A stretch of 64,000 nucleotides of DNA, from assembly GCA_002104905.1 (NCBI GenBank), contig MCFE01000011.1:62001-126000 (forward strand). The letters run 5' to 3'. Below the pieces are notes generated by a model. It saw nothing but the letters and a program-made list of their open reading frames with translations. It made no database searches and had not been told where the DNA came from. The stretch comes from Basidiobolus meristosporus CBS 931.73 (lineage: Eukaryota > Basidiobolomycota > Basidiobolomycetes > Basidiobolales > Basidiobolaceae). The position numbers and the translations under genes are program-made. Positions 54,147 through 64,000 of this stretch are shown piece by piece; within the stretch, counting starts at the first letter, position 1; each line of letters begins with the position of its first letter.

Positions 54147-57100
54147 CCCCCACTCAGTTAAATGCTTGTACTGACTAGTCCCAATTTTGACCTAAGATAT
54201 TCAAACTTGTATCTAGCTAATGGTTTTGTTGGTATGCCTGCAATCATTTCATCTGAAGGTCAGTAAGCTAAGCTAACTAAGTTATTCTCTGTAGCTTCAC
54301 ATATGAACTGATGTCTAATATCTATGTGCTTAGCTCTAGCATGAAAAGTTGGATTTCTACCTAATTATATACATCCTTGATTATCTTGAAATAAAGTAAT
54401 AGGTGTTTTTGACCTAGGACTAAATCTGTAAAAAGCTTTCTTAACCACATTGCTTCTTTTGTAGCTTTACAGGCTGCCATGTACTCTGCCTCTGTGGTAG
54501 AAAGTGCTATGGTTGATTGCTTTCTTGAGTTCCATGAAATTGCTCCTATATAGTAAAGAAAGGTGTATCCTGTGATAGATCTTCTGTCTTCCAAATTTTG
54601 TCCCCAATCAGCATCAGAGTATCCCACAAGATCCTGTCCTGGATCCTTATAAGTGTATCTTAAGCAGACATCAGTAGTTCCTTTTAGGTATCTAAAAATC
54701 TGCTTAACTGCTGCAATATCATCAGATCCATAGTTCTGATTATGTTGGCTGACAACTCCCTCTGAATATGAGATATCTAGACATGTTCCAAGCATGATAT
54801 ACATCAGACTGCTGACCATAGATTGCTAAGGAAAGTCAGGGCTTTCAGATGGCACCAAGCTCTCTTGATTTGATTGAGTTTTGACCAAGCTAAGGTTTGT
54901 CTCCATTGGGGTAGCTGCTGGTTTACAGTCTTCCATTTTGTGCTTCTTTAGTATATCTTGAATATACTTGGATTGGCTTAGGGTAATAGTCAGGGTGCCT
55001 CTGTCTATGAAGAACTTAATCCCTAAGTAGTAATTGAGTTCTCCTAGATTGGACATCTTGAACTCCTTAGATAGGCTGGATTTAGTCTCTTCCAATGTAT
55101 CTAGGTTATTGGCAGGTATAATAAGATCATCCACATATAGAGCTAATAGAGCTGGACTTGCTCTATCTGGCTTATAGTATATACTATAGTCAGCATTACT
55201 CCTTTTGAAACTCAGAGATTCCAAATAAGAATCTATCTTGCAATTCCAGGCTCTTGGCAATTGTTTGAGACCATATAGAGACTTTTAAGCTTGCAGACCA
55301 AATGGGGGTTATCTTGGTCAACAAACCCATCAGACTGGTCCATATACACATCCTCATCAAGTTCTCCATTCAAAAATGCAGTATTTACATCCATTTGATG
55401 AAAAATAACCTATATCTGGCTGCAATAGCCAATATTAATCTGTTGGAATTAAATTTGGCTGCTGGTGCAAAGGTCTCAGTATAGTCAGGTCCTTTTGTTT
55501 GAGAGTATCCTTTGGCCAGAAGTCATGCTTTGTACCTTTCAATTGTACCATCAGCCTTGTATTTGTCTTGAAGACCCTTCTGCATCAAATTGATTTTTGG
55601 TTGTTTGGTAATTTGACAAAGTGCCAAGTTTGATTTTCCATCAGGGCCTGATATTCCTCAGTCATTGCAGATCCCCAAAAGTTTGTCTGAGGGCTATTTA
55701 GGGCCTCTTTTACAGTCTGGGGCTCATGAATATGGTCTGAATAGGCATAGGCTAAGTTTGTACCCTCATTGATATAGCAATTTGGGCTATTTCTTGTCCA
55801 ATTGGATCTCCAGGCATTTGATACTGGAATGAGCACTTTTGGGATATTCCTGTGCACTGTTTCCAGCTGAACTATGGTTGTAGAGTCCTCTGGAGTGAAA
55901 AAATTTTCATTGTTTTGCTCTTAATCAATCCTGACAATTGGTGGACTTGAGATCAGATTTTTGTCATCATCTGATGTCATTTTGTGTGAAAATTTTGAAT
56001 TTTCATCAAACAACATATCCCTGGACTTGATTAGCTTCTTTGCTTTGGTATTGTAGAGTCTGTATGCTTTACTCTCATTGCAGTAACCCAAAAATATGCA
56101 CTTTACACTTTTTGGCTCATATTTGACTGATTTCCAGGCAGTTTCTTGGTATATGCTGTACACCCAAACATTCTTAGACATTCTGCACTTGTTCTGTATC
56201 CACACCATGCTTTGAATGGAGTAGATATTCTGTTATAACTCCTATTTTGAAGGTATACAGCTGTAGCAACTGATTCTGCCCAAAAATCTTAGGATAATTT
56301 TTGATCATGGATCATAGATCTTGCCATGTCAATTGTTGATCTGTTGGCACATTCTGCTACTCCATTTTGCTGTGGGGAGTTTGGTACAATAGTCTCTTGC
56401 GTTATCCCACAAATCTTGCAGAAGTGGATGAAGAGTTTTGAGGTATAATCTCCACCATTGTTGGAGTGTATTTTCTTGATTTTTTCACCAGTTTCTCTGC
56501 CCACCATGGCTTTGTACTCCCTGAGCTTAGACAGAGCTTGTTCCTTTTTCTCCATGAAGTAGACCCATGTGTATCTTGTATAATCATCAATAAAAGTGAT
56601 TAAAAACTTCATCCTGCCTAAGGATCAAATTTGCATAGATCCACCCATATCTGAGCAAATTAGATCTCATTTTTTCTTAGTTTTGATTAACCCAGAGCTC
56701 TGAAATGGTTGTCTGGCTTGTTTCCCATATATGCAGGCTTCACAGTGCTCCAAATTAGCTGGGGGATCAAGTTTTACTCCAGAAGTTAGCATATCTTTGA
56801 TCATTGTGCACAAATAATCAAAATTGATGTGTCCAAATTTTCAGTGCCAAAGCATTGGTGTTTCTCCATTCAAGCTATTTATATAGGCTTCCAAATATGA
56901 TGGAATATAAGTCAACTTGTATAGATTCTGATCTCTGATACCCAAAGCAATATGTGCACCATTTTGATCAGTAATCTTGCATCCAGAATTGTCAAAGCTG
57001 AAACAGAGTCCTTCTGCTGTGGCCTTGGTTACAAAGAGTAGGGTCTTGGCTATTTCTGGTACATAGAGTACTTCTTTAAAAGTCAGTGTATGGCTTCCTT

Positions 57101-58114
57101 CACTGCTTCTAAGGTTTACCTGGATAGTTCCTTCTCCCACTGCATCAAGTGTTCTATTGTCACCCATGAAAACCTTCTTAATTGGAATTTCTTGATATTG
57201 GGTAAAAAGTTCTTTTTGGTGTTTAAAGTGTTGAGACGCTCCAGGGTCAGTGTACCATGTCTGAGAATCCTTGTTTGTGGTCATACTTAGTGCAGATATT
57301 GATAGTCTATCTTCAGTTGTTGCAGCATTTCCATATTCAGGCTTCTTTTGCTTAGTATCTTTCTTTTTGAGATGCCTGTCTGATGTGTGTCCTCTCCTTT
57401 TGCAGTAGTTGCAAAACAGGTTGCTGTTGCCTTTGTAGGGTCTTGGGTACCTTCTTTGTTGGTTAATATTGCTTATTAAAGCATTGTCTTCTTCCTTCTT
57501 ATTGGTGCTTATTTTCTTAGTTCTTCATCCAAGAGCTTTCCATGTATGTAATTTAAGGTCAAATCTTCAGTTCTGGACTCTAGGGCTGATACAAGGCCCT
57601 GAAGCCTGTCTGTCAGGCTATTCAGGATGGTAACTATCACATCCACATCAGTAGTTGGTACACCCACAGATTTCATTTCATCTACCAGCAGGGTAATTCT
57701 GTTAATTAGATTTTTCATTTCTTCTCCTGGCTGCATCTTTGTAGTAAAGAATTTTTGTCTTGGATACATTTTCTTAGCAGCTGAGCATGACTGGTAGGTG
57801 TCTTCTAATGCCTTCCCAGCATTCTTTGTTGTTTTTGCTCCTGAGCATTGAATTAGCAATTTGTCCTTGACATTAAGGCAAATGCAGTTAAAGGCACTTT
57901 GTTCTTTCTTCTGGTACTTTAAAGCTTCCTCTCCCATGTTTTTAGGAGGGCATTCTTCTACCATGACAACAACCCAAAGGCCTCTTTCTTTTAGCAGTAT
58001 CTTCATCTTCACCTTCCATGCTTGCTAGTTAGATCCATCCAACTTTTCAGCAGAGGGAAAAATTCCAGTAGTAGCAGTAGTGGACATTGCAGAGAGTGAC
58101 AGCTTGGGGCTCAT
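54147..58114 (-). pseudogene. Copia family A gag-pol, nearly full-length but inactivated
   Basis: Minus-strand order: gag (58114-57509; stop TAG at the Tyr codon of GSNYQ), knuckle and protease (57500-57080; Asp-Pro-Gly-Ala), pre-integrase, integrase (56612-55921; MKFLITFIDDYTRYTWVYF, HSNNGGDY, PQQNGVAECANRS), RT (55857-54826; YVDDLI, LNYYLGIKF) and RNase H (54819-54361; GYSDADWG, ALSTTEAEYMA). This is the typical copia order with integrase before RT. It is the best scaffold for family A in the window. Several stops and frameshifts and the Asp-to-Asn change in integrase make it inactive. Confidence 0.9.
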
Positions 58115-58118
58115 AACT

Positions 58119-58304
58119 TGTTGTAAGAGTCTTGGAGATATTGGAAGTGATTGGGAGAACAAGTAGACAATGTGGTTTTCACTTAATGATTTATTGAATG
58201 TAAAAGTAGTATTGATACTTTTACATGGTCTTGGCATTAAGTGAAAACCCCATAATCTGCTTGTCCTCCAAATCACTTCCAATATCTCCAAGACTCTTAC
58301 AACA
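58119..58304. repeat. LTR-derived palindrome at the 5' end of the long element
   Basis: 58119-58184 is the beginning of the antisense LTR; after a 54-base spacer, 58239-58304 is the same sequence inverted (AAGTGAAAACC ... TTACAACA). The element's 5' LTR is therefore replaced by an inverted duplication that could form a hairpin with 66-base arms. Confidence 0.85.
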
Positions 58305-58844
58305 ACTGTAAACCAGCAGCTACACCAATGGAGACAAACCTTGACTTGGACAAAACTCAGCCAGATCAAGAGAGCTTGGTGCCATCTGAAAGCCCTGACT
58401 TTCCTTATCCATCTATGGTCAGCAGTCTGATGTAATCATGCTTGGAACATGTCCAGATATCTCATATTTTGTAGGAGTTGTCAGCTAGCATAATCAGAAC
58501 TATGGATCTGATCATATTGCAGCAGTAAAGTGGATTTTTAGATGTCTAAAAGGAACAGCTGATATCTACTTAAGATACACTTATAAGGATTCAGAACAGG
58601 ATCTTGTAGGATACTCTGATGCTGATTGGGGACAAAATTTGGATGTCAAAAGATCCACCACAGGATACACCTTTCTTTATTGTCAAGGAGCAACTTCATT
58701 GAATTCAAGAAAGCAACAATTAGCTTACCATCTTACAGATGAAATGATTGCAGGCATATTTACCAAACCATTAGCTAGAGACAAGTTTGAATATCTTAGG
58801 TCAAAACTAGGACTAGTCAGTGTGAACATTTAGTAGAGTTGAAG
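58305..58844 (+). pseudogene. Copia family A RNase H fragment, sense
   Basis: The plus strand gives LRYTYKDSEQDLVGYSDADW, RSTTGYTFLYCQGATSLNSR and HLTDEMIAGIFTKPLARDKF, the end of copia pol, with a deletion that removes the TEAEYMA motif. It ends in a purine-rich tract (AGTAGAGTTGAAG) before the LTR. Confidence 0.82.
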
Positions 58845-59192
58845 TGTTGTAAAAATTTGTAATTTCACCTAAATAACCACCTAACCTAGTCAATTAGATC
58901 ATTACCTCCAAATCCTAGAAAATACTGACCAAAATCCTTGTTGGGATTTACTTAGAATATTTTCACTAAAATACCATGTACCCAGAACATGAAAATTCTC
59001 AAAGTTGTTCAAACAGCCCCAAACTATGCACACATGTTCTTGAGACCTTCCTAAGCTTATTCTACATGTTTGTTATGCCAAGATCATGTAAAAGTATGAT
59101 ATTACTTTTACATTCAATAAATCATCAAGTGAAAACCACATAATCTACTTGTTCTCCCAATCACTTCTAATATCTCCAAGACTCATACAACA
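58845..59192 (+). repeat. Copia family A 3' LTR, sense
   Basis: TGTTGTAAAAATTTG ... CTCATACAACA, 348 bases, in the same orientation as the RNase H fragment before it. Confidence 0.88.
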
Positions 59193-60272
59193 TCATCAAG
59201 ATTAGATAGCTCCCCTAAAAGTATAGGTACTTTACTTCCAACTCTATGAAACAACAGGTGAATATCATGCAACTCTACTGGTTCTACTAATCACTGTCAA
59301 TACTGCCAATAATCTTGTAACAAGGTTTACATTGTACTTGTTGGACCTGGTTACCTGTATGTACTGTATAGAATGCTATATTAAACATGAAGCTGATGTT
59401 GACTGATTCCAGTAATTTAGCAAAATTTAGGGTGATAACTTGTGTTCTGAGAGATTCCTATCATGATATTGTCATTCATGTGTCAGCCAAGATTTGCTGA
59501 GTATTCCTCCTACCAATCTCTATGGCAAATGCACAAATATTCTTGACTTTTTCCTCCAATATTCATGTATTGGCATGCTTGTCATATATGTCATGAGCTT
59601 CAGTATGATGTACTTAAAGGAGTTAATGTACAGGATCCCAAAAGCTATACTGCATATTAATGACTTCATCAGTATAAGCCACATAGTGTTTCTGCCATCA
59701 ACAAAAGCCGGCGGTTTAAATACAAGCAGAGAGCAGCCCTCAGGCTGCATGATATCTGAGTGGAGGGTGCATGCTACAAGTTCAGATTTCAACAGGAACA
59801 GTTCAAAACTGGATATATTCATGTACACATAACTGTATTAGGTTGGCCACGGTTATAAGTATCAAACGTTACACAAGCTATATAAGTTTATAGAATGTAG
59901 AACTCGTTGGACCAATCCATCGCTAGTTACCAGCATTGCAGTAGCGACTAAATCCTCTGCAAGATTATGGGAGATACCTATCCCACCCATCCAGGAGAGC
60001 AAGTTTTACGCAATTACCACACCAATTGATCCAACAGATTGCCTTCCTCCACAAACCAAATCATTCCATTTCCTTATCAAGTTACAAAACCCATGGATAT
60101 TTTGCCAAGTTCCTTTCGCTTCGCTCTCAATATCAAGTCTACAGGATATTGTGGTCGGCTTAACTCCTGCTCTTCGATTACGAGAATTCATTTTTGGGCT
60201 TTACCATCTATAGAACGTTACTATTAAACCGGATACCAAGGGAACTTTCTTGCCAAATTTAATCCAACCAAG
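59193..60272. other. Boundary region between transposon core and right-flank genes
   Basis: No recognised transposon sequence or gene. A pair of overlapping frames near 59494-59832 on opposite strands shows no family feature. The last 200 bases should carry the promoter of the kinase gene. Confidence 0.4.
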
Positions 60273-61794
60273 ATGGCCTTGTCGAAAGCAGCATCTGGGT
60301 TCAAAAACCTGGTTTACATGAGCATGTCAAACTGTATTCCCTTGCCTGTGCTTAATATCAACGGGAGAAGCTTCAAGATTCTGAAGCTACTTGGTGAAGG
60401 GTGAGCAAAAAAGACTTCTCAACTCAAATACCCTGACAATATTTAACTAGCTGTGTGCCCTCCTTTTTTCGCTTCCCAGGGGGTTCAGTGTAGTATATTT
60501 GGTAAAGGACTCTGCTACCGGCCGTCAGTTCGCTTTGAAGAAGATCCATTGTCCTTTGGGGACCGATTCCTTCAAGGATGCCATGCGCGAGGCTGAATTG
60601 TACAAACTTTTCTCCCACCCCAATATCATCCGGGTCATGGTATACAGAAAATAAGCAGTGGGTTTGTCTTTCCTCAAGTACTCAATCGACTCGACCATTT
60701 CTAGGATAATTGCGTGTTTCAAGAGAAAAATGGAGATAAGACGGTCTACATATTTCTTCCTTACTACAAGGTATTGTTAGTTTACGTTTGCTTCACGAAA
60801 CTCGGAATGGAAAGCTGATAGTTTGAAAGAACGGAACCCTTCAGGACATTATCTCTGCAAATGTCATGAACCATCTTCAACTTCCGGAAAAGAAAATCTT
60901 GAAAATGTTCCATGGGGTTTGTTTGGCAGTTCGAGAGCTGCATACCTTTGAGCTACCGAATATCCCAGTCGTAGCTGAGAATCCTGCAGACTTTGCTGGA
61001 CTAGATGCCGGAGGAAACAGAGTACCCTATGCTCACCGTGATATCAAACCAAGGTGAAAGACATCACTTACTGGTCTTGGTCTACATTTATGCTTACAGC
61101 CCTTTCTTTTCCAGTAATGTTATTCTTGGGGATGACGCCACTCCGATTTTGATGGATTTCGGTAGCGTAGTTCGAGCAAAGATTGTAATCAAGACCCGCC
61201 AACAAGCATTGTTGGAACAAGTAAGCTTCAAGCGCTGTAGGTGCATGGTACCGACTATCTAACCGCCATATTGTGTACAGGACAGGGCAGCGGAGTTCTC
61301 GACTATGGCTTATAGAGCTCCCGAGCTCTTCGATGTAAAGACAGGCAGTGTATTGAATGAGAAAGTGGATATTTGGGTATGCTGGTTTACATGGGCTCCT
61401 TTTTTATTGGACACCGTTGTTTATTCTCCCATTAGTCTTTAGGATGCTTACTTTACGCCATCGCCTATGGACAGTCTCCTTTCGAGGCAAACCAAAATGA
61501 ACAAGGTGGGAATATCGCCCTTGCTGTGCAGAACTGCAAGTTCAACTTTCCTAGCGATGACTTGTATGTATTCATGGTTTGTGGTGATTGAGGATTAGAG
61601 GATAACAGAATCTGCTAGATATTCCGAGCATTTCCGTGAGCTAATTCGGTATATGCTGGTGCTGGATGTTAAGCAAAGACCAGATATCCATCAGGTTCGT
61701 TACTGCCTGTGGCAAGTCGGTGCTATCTACAACTGATATTGATTTTCTTTAATCCTAGGTCATTTCAAGGTTGGATGAGATGCTGTTCAACTAA
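60273..61794 (+). CDS. STK16/Env7-like Ser/Thr protein kinase, 9 exons
   Basis: Exons 60273-60400, 60480-60639, 60705-60770, 60830-61053, 61115-61220, 61281-61376, 61436-61563, 61619-61694 and 61759-61794 join to 339 residues; all eight introns are GT-AG. The catalytic domain fills the protein: Gly loop LLGEGGFSVVYLV, Lys FALKKIH, hinge PYYKNGTLQDII, catalytic AHRDIKPSNV, DFG (LMDFGS) and YRAPELF. A long insert before HRD (VVAENPADFAGLDAGGNRVP) and the GFSVVY loop are typical of the NAK-family STK16/Env7 group. Known members are lipid-anchored at Golgi or vacuole membranes; Cys21 (MSNCIPL) is a candidate palmitoylation site. The start is the first ATG before that motif. Confidence 0.94.
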
Positions 61795-62250
61795 ACAGTG
61801 AACCTCACATAACTGACGCGACGACGCAATGACTTATTTCAAACCATTACCATATGATAGCAAAGTTATCTCTAATATCATCATCAACCATTGTGGTTTC
61901 CAAGATTCACCTCCTCGTTACCACTGAACCAATTTGACCCATTTAATATGCATCTTGCAACATACCCTATATCTGTTAAGACTTGCCCTATCCTACATAT
62001 AGGACTTATTAAAATGAATTTCAACCGGAAAGTCCCTATTCGACCCAGTAGCAACGGTCCAACTGATGGAGGTGAATGTATGCTGGAATGATGCGATGCT
62101 TTTATACTTTATAATGCATTTTAATTACAGGTCAACACGGCATTGTCAGCTGCGAGAACATAGTGATTTACATATCAATACAGGAAAGGTGTTGCAATAT
62201 AAATGAGATTGAAATACCTGATGATAGTAGTGGTTCCGATCACCAAAAAT

Positions 62251-63849
62251 TCAATGGCCTTCTCGTATACATTCATGTATGATCTTATTGTAATGAGCTG
62301 CGTACACTTCTCGATTGTGGTTCGCAAGTATCACTAACTTGCGGCTGAGCACTTGGAGCTGCGAAGAAACGTCCTCAATGCCATGGCCAACAAGTTCTCC
62401 GGATAGCGGGAAGTGTCCGGTGGACAAATGCTGCAGAAGTATCTTGGATATACGGCGGGAGAGCAACATATACACAGGATCTTTTGAAGAAAGCGTTTTA
62501 TCAACCATACTACGGATGAGTTCTTGGTTCTCGCGAGTAAGGTTTTTCGAAGAAGAGACTTGAGAGAGTGAATCAATCAACTGAACTGTCAAATTTTCCA
62601 GTATCGTCCCTGGATCCTTTAACAGCACAAATAGACGATCTCTCAGTTTTTCGACCTCAACTGGATTTTTCCTAAACTCTGGCACGATATTTTTGCTTAG
62701 CATCAACAGAGCCGCTACAATAGTGATTGCTTGTGATTCGTTCTGGTACTCATAAAGTCGTTCAACATCCAACGTCAACGTCTCAGGGCAGTTTTCGTGG
62801 TGGATGACGGTCATACTGAAGATTGTGGAGAGAATTGCTTTGTAGTAAACAATGTCGAAACGGATATTGGAGACTTGGCCCCCATGCGTCGGCGACCTCA
62901 AGTCATATGCACATTCGCACAGCCACTTGGTGGTGCGTTCTAAGGTTATCGTCCTGTTGCTCAGAGCCAAGTTGAACTTTTCTTTTTCGTACGCAATACC
63001 GTATTCCTGGATTAACGGATGCAACATGTTCACTTGATAATTGGCTAAATCCAACTTCATATCCTGCAATATCTCTACCAGGCACTGGAATACAGATGCC
63101 AAGTCGGTCATCTTCTGAATATTTCGAATTGCCTGGTCACGTACTGGAGCGCAAATGTCCAACATACTTTCCGTGATAAACTTCATCAGCTTCGGGATGT
63201 CGTAGGTACCAGATTTGAGTTGTTGTGATATAAGCTCGATGTCGATTACATCAGTGAGTAATTCATACATTGGGCTCCATCTAGAAACCAACTCCAAAAG
63301 CCACTAAGATAAGAATGTGAGCAACGTGCACTTGACCTTCATAATAAAGCTCCAACTTACATTCTTTATATCAGCCACCAGCTGTGGAAACCAAAACTCA
63401 TATTTCCCTTGGTTGAATTCTTCACGAATGGTCTCAAAAAAATCTTGGATTGCGACTTCTCGAACTCGCTCCTCAAGGTTGGTGCCCTTTGACATCGTCA
63501 GCTCAAAATCCGGATTAAGCAAAATTTCGTGTGCAAGTTGCTCATTCGTTAGCATCTCTTCATTCGTCAGACCAACAAGGATGTTGCTTATTTGTCTGTC
63601 GATACGCATAACTTGTAGTTTCATAAAGTCGCTTTCCAAAACAAACTCATTTCCAGCTCGAGGCTTAATCAAGGTGTGCGGTTCAGCCATATCCACATCC
63701 CCACATGCTGTAGCATCATGGGTTTTATGACGCTTTTGGAATGATTTATGTTCGCCAAACTCCAATGGCCGCTTCTTCAGCTGCCTTCGGCTATCATGAA
63801 ATGGTCGTTGGTGATAAGTCACTGCAACTGGGTGTTCTTTTGCAGGCAT
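62251..63849 (-). CDS. TCP11/Sok1-like protein, 2 exons
   Basis: Exons 63849-63361 and 63303-62251 give 513 residues; the 57-base intron has GTAAGT and CTTAG ends. The N-terminal 60 residues are basic and disordered (RRQLKKRP, HKSFQKRHK). From about residue 85 the TCP11 domain begins: NEFVLESDFMKLQVMRID, EEFNQGKYEFWFPQLVADIK, CAPVRDQAI and LQDMKLDLANYQVN, then a long helical C-terminal half. Yeast Sok1 of this family acts in the cAMP/PKA pathway; mammalian TCP11 is linked to the same signalling. The ATG at 63849 is the first methionine of the frame. A short 5' exon upstream cannot be excluded because the open frame continues to the window's end without ATG. Confidence 0.9.
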
Positions 63850-64000
63850 CCAGCATTGATCTTGCTCTAGACAATGAGTAAACCAAGTTACTGAACTCTT
63901 ACTGTCATTCCTTTGCCAAGAATCAAAAACCTGGTAATATATTTCAAGATTTTCAATAAATATTTTCAACGAGAGAAATCCCTCGGGATTAAAATATTTC

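Noticed and set aside
59494-59832. Overlapping 112- and 102-codon ORFs on opposite strands
   Set aside because: Neither has family features; both probably persist by chance in AT-rich sequence.
62251-63969. TCP11 frame starting at 63969
   Set aside because: The first codon there is TTG and the residues before 63849 look non-coding; the ATG at 63849 is preferred, though an upstream exon remains possible.

Overview
The window looks like nuclear DNA of a filamentous fungus, probably an early-diverging (non-Dikarya) lineage. Its host genes are split by short introns of about 55-60 bases with GTRNGT-type donors. They include fungal and opisthokont families (NCS-1, STK16/Env7-type kinase, TCP11/Sok1, FYRN-FYRC protein, FAM210/DUF1279, CCCH-ankyrin) and a copine remnant, which would be unusual in a yeast or typical ascomycete. 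The lineage is inferred from gene content only.

The layout is two gene-bearing flanks around a transposon-packed core. Left flank (1-17 kb): DUF1963 protein (+), FAM210-like mitochondrial protein (-), six-exon FYRN/FYRC nuclear protein (-), nucleoside diphosphate kinase (-), decayed copine (-), five-exon neuronal calcium sensor (+), ankyrin/CCCH protein (+), small single-pass membrane protein (-) and a five-exon Ser/Pro-rich protein (-). Right flank (60.2-64 kb): nine-exon STK16-like kinase (+) and TCP11/Sok1-like protein (-).

Core (18.2-59.2 kb): nested, mostly decayed mobile elements. There are two Ty1/copia families (A and E) and a chromodomain Ty3/gypsy element. There are solo LTRs of four or more families, three of them with target duplications visible in the sequence. 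Several copies of a Plavaka/CACTA-like DNA transposase are accompanied by an unrecognised second gene (family C). A 734-base foldback element lies inside a copia copy, and its empty site is present in a second copia copy in the same window.

The most striking object is an uninterrupted 764-codon gene at 25411-27705. It encodes a MutS-family lever/clamp and ATPase region fused to a C-terminal HNH nuclease domain. That is the MutS7 architecture known from giant DNA viruses and octocoral mitochondria, not from fungal nuclear MSH genes. It sits as a sharply bounded block of about 2.35 kb inside a decayed Plavaka-like transposase. It has no introns, a G-poor sense strand unlike its neighbours, an expanded ten-residue repeat array, and lacks the N-terminal mismatch-binding half. 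I read it as a giant-virus-type gene fragment captured in a fungal transposon. Both copia families carry a primer-binding site complementary to the anticodon arm of initiator tRNA-Met, so half-tRNA priming is likely.
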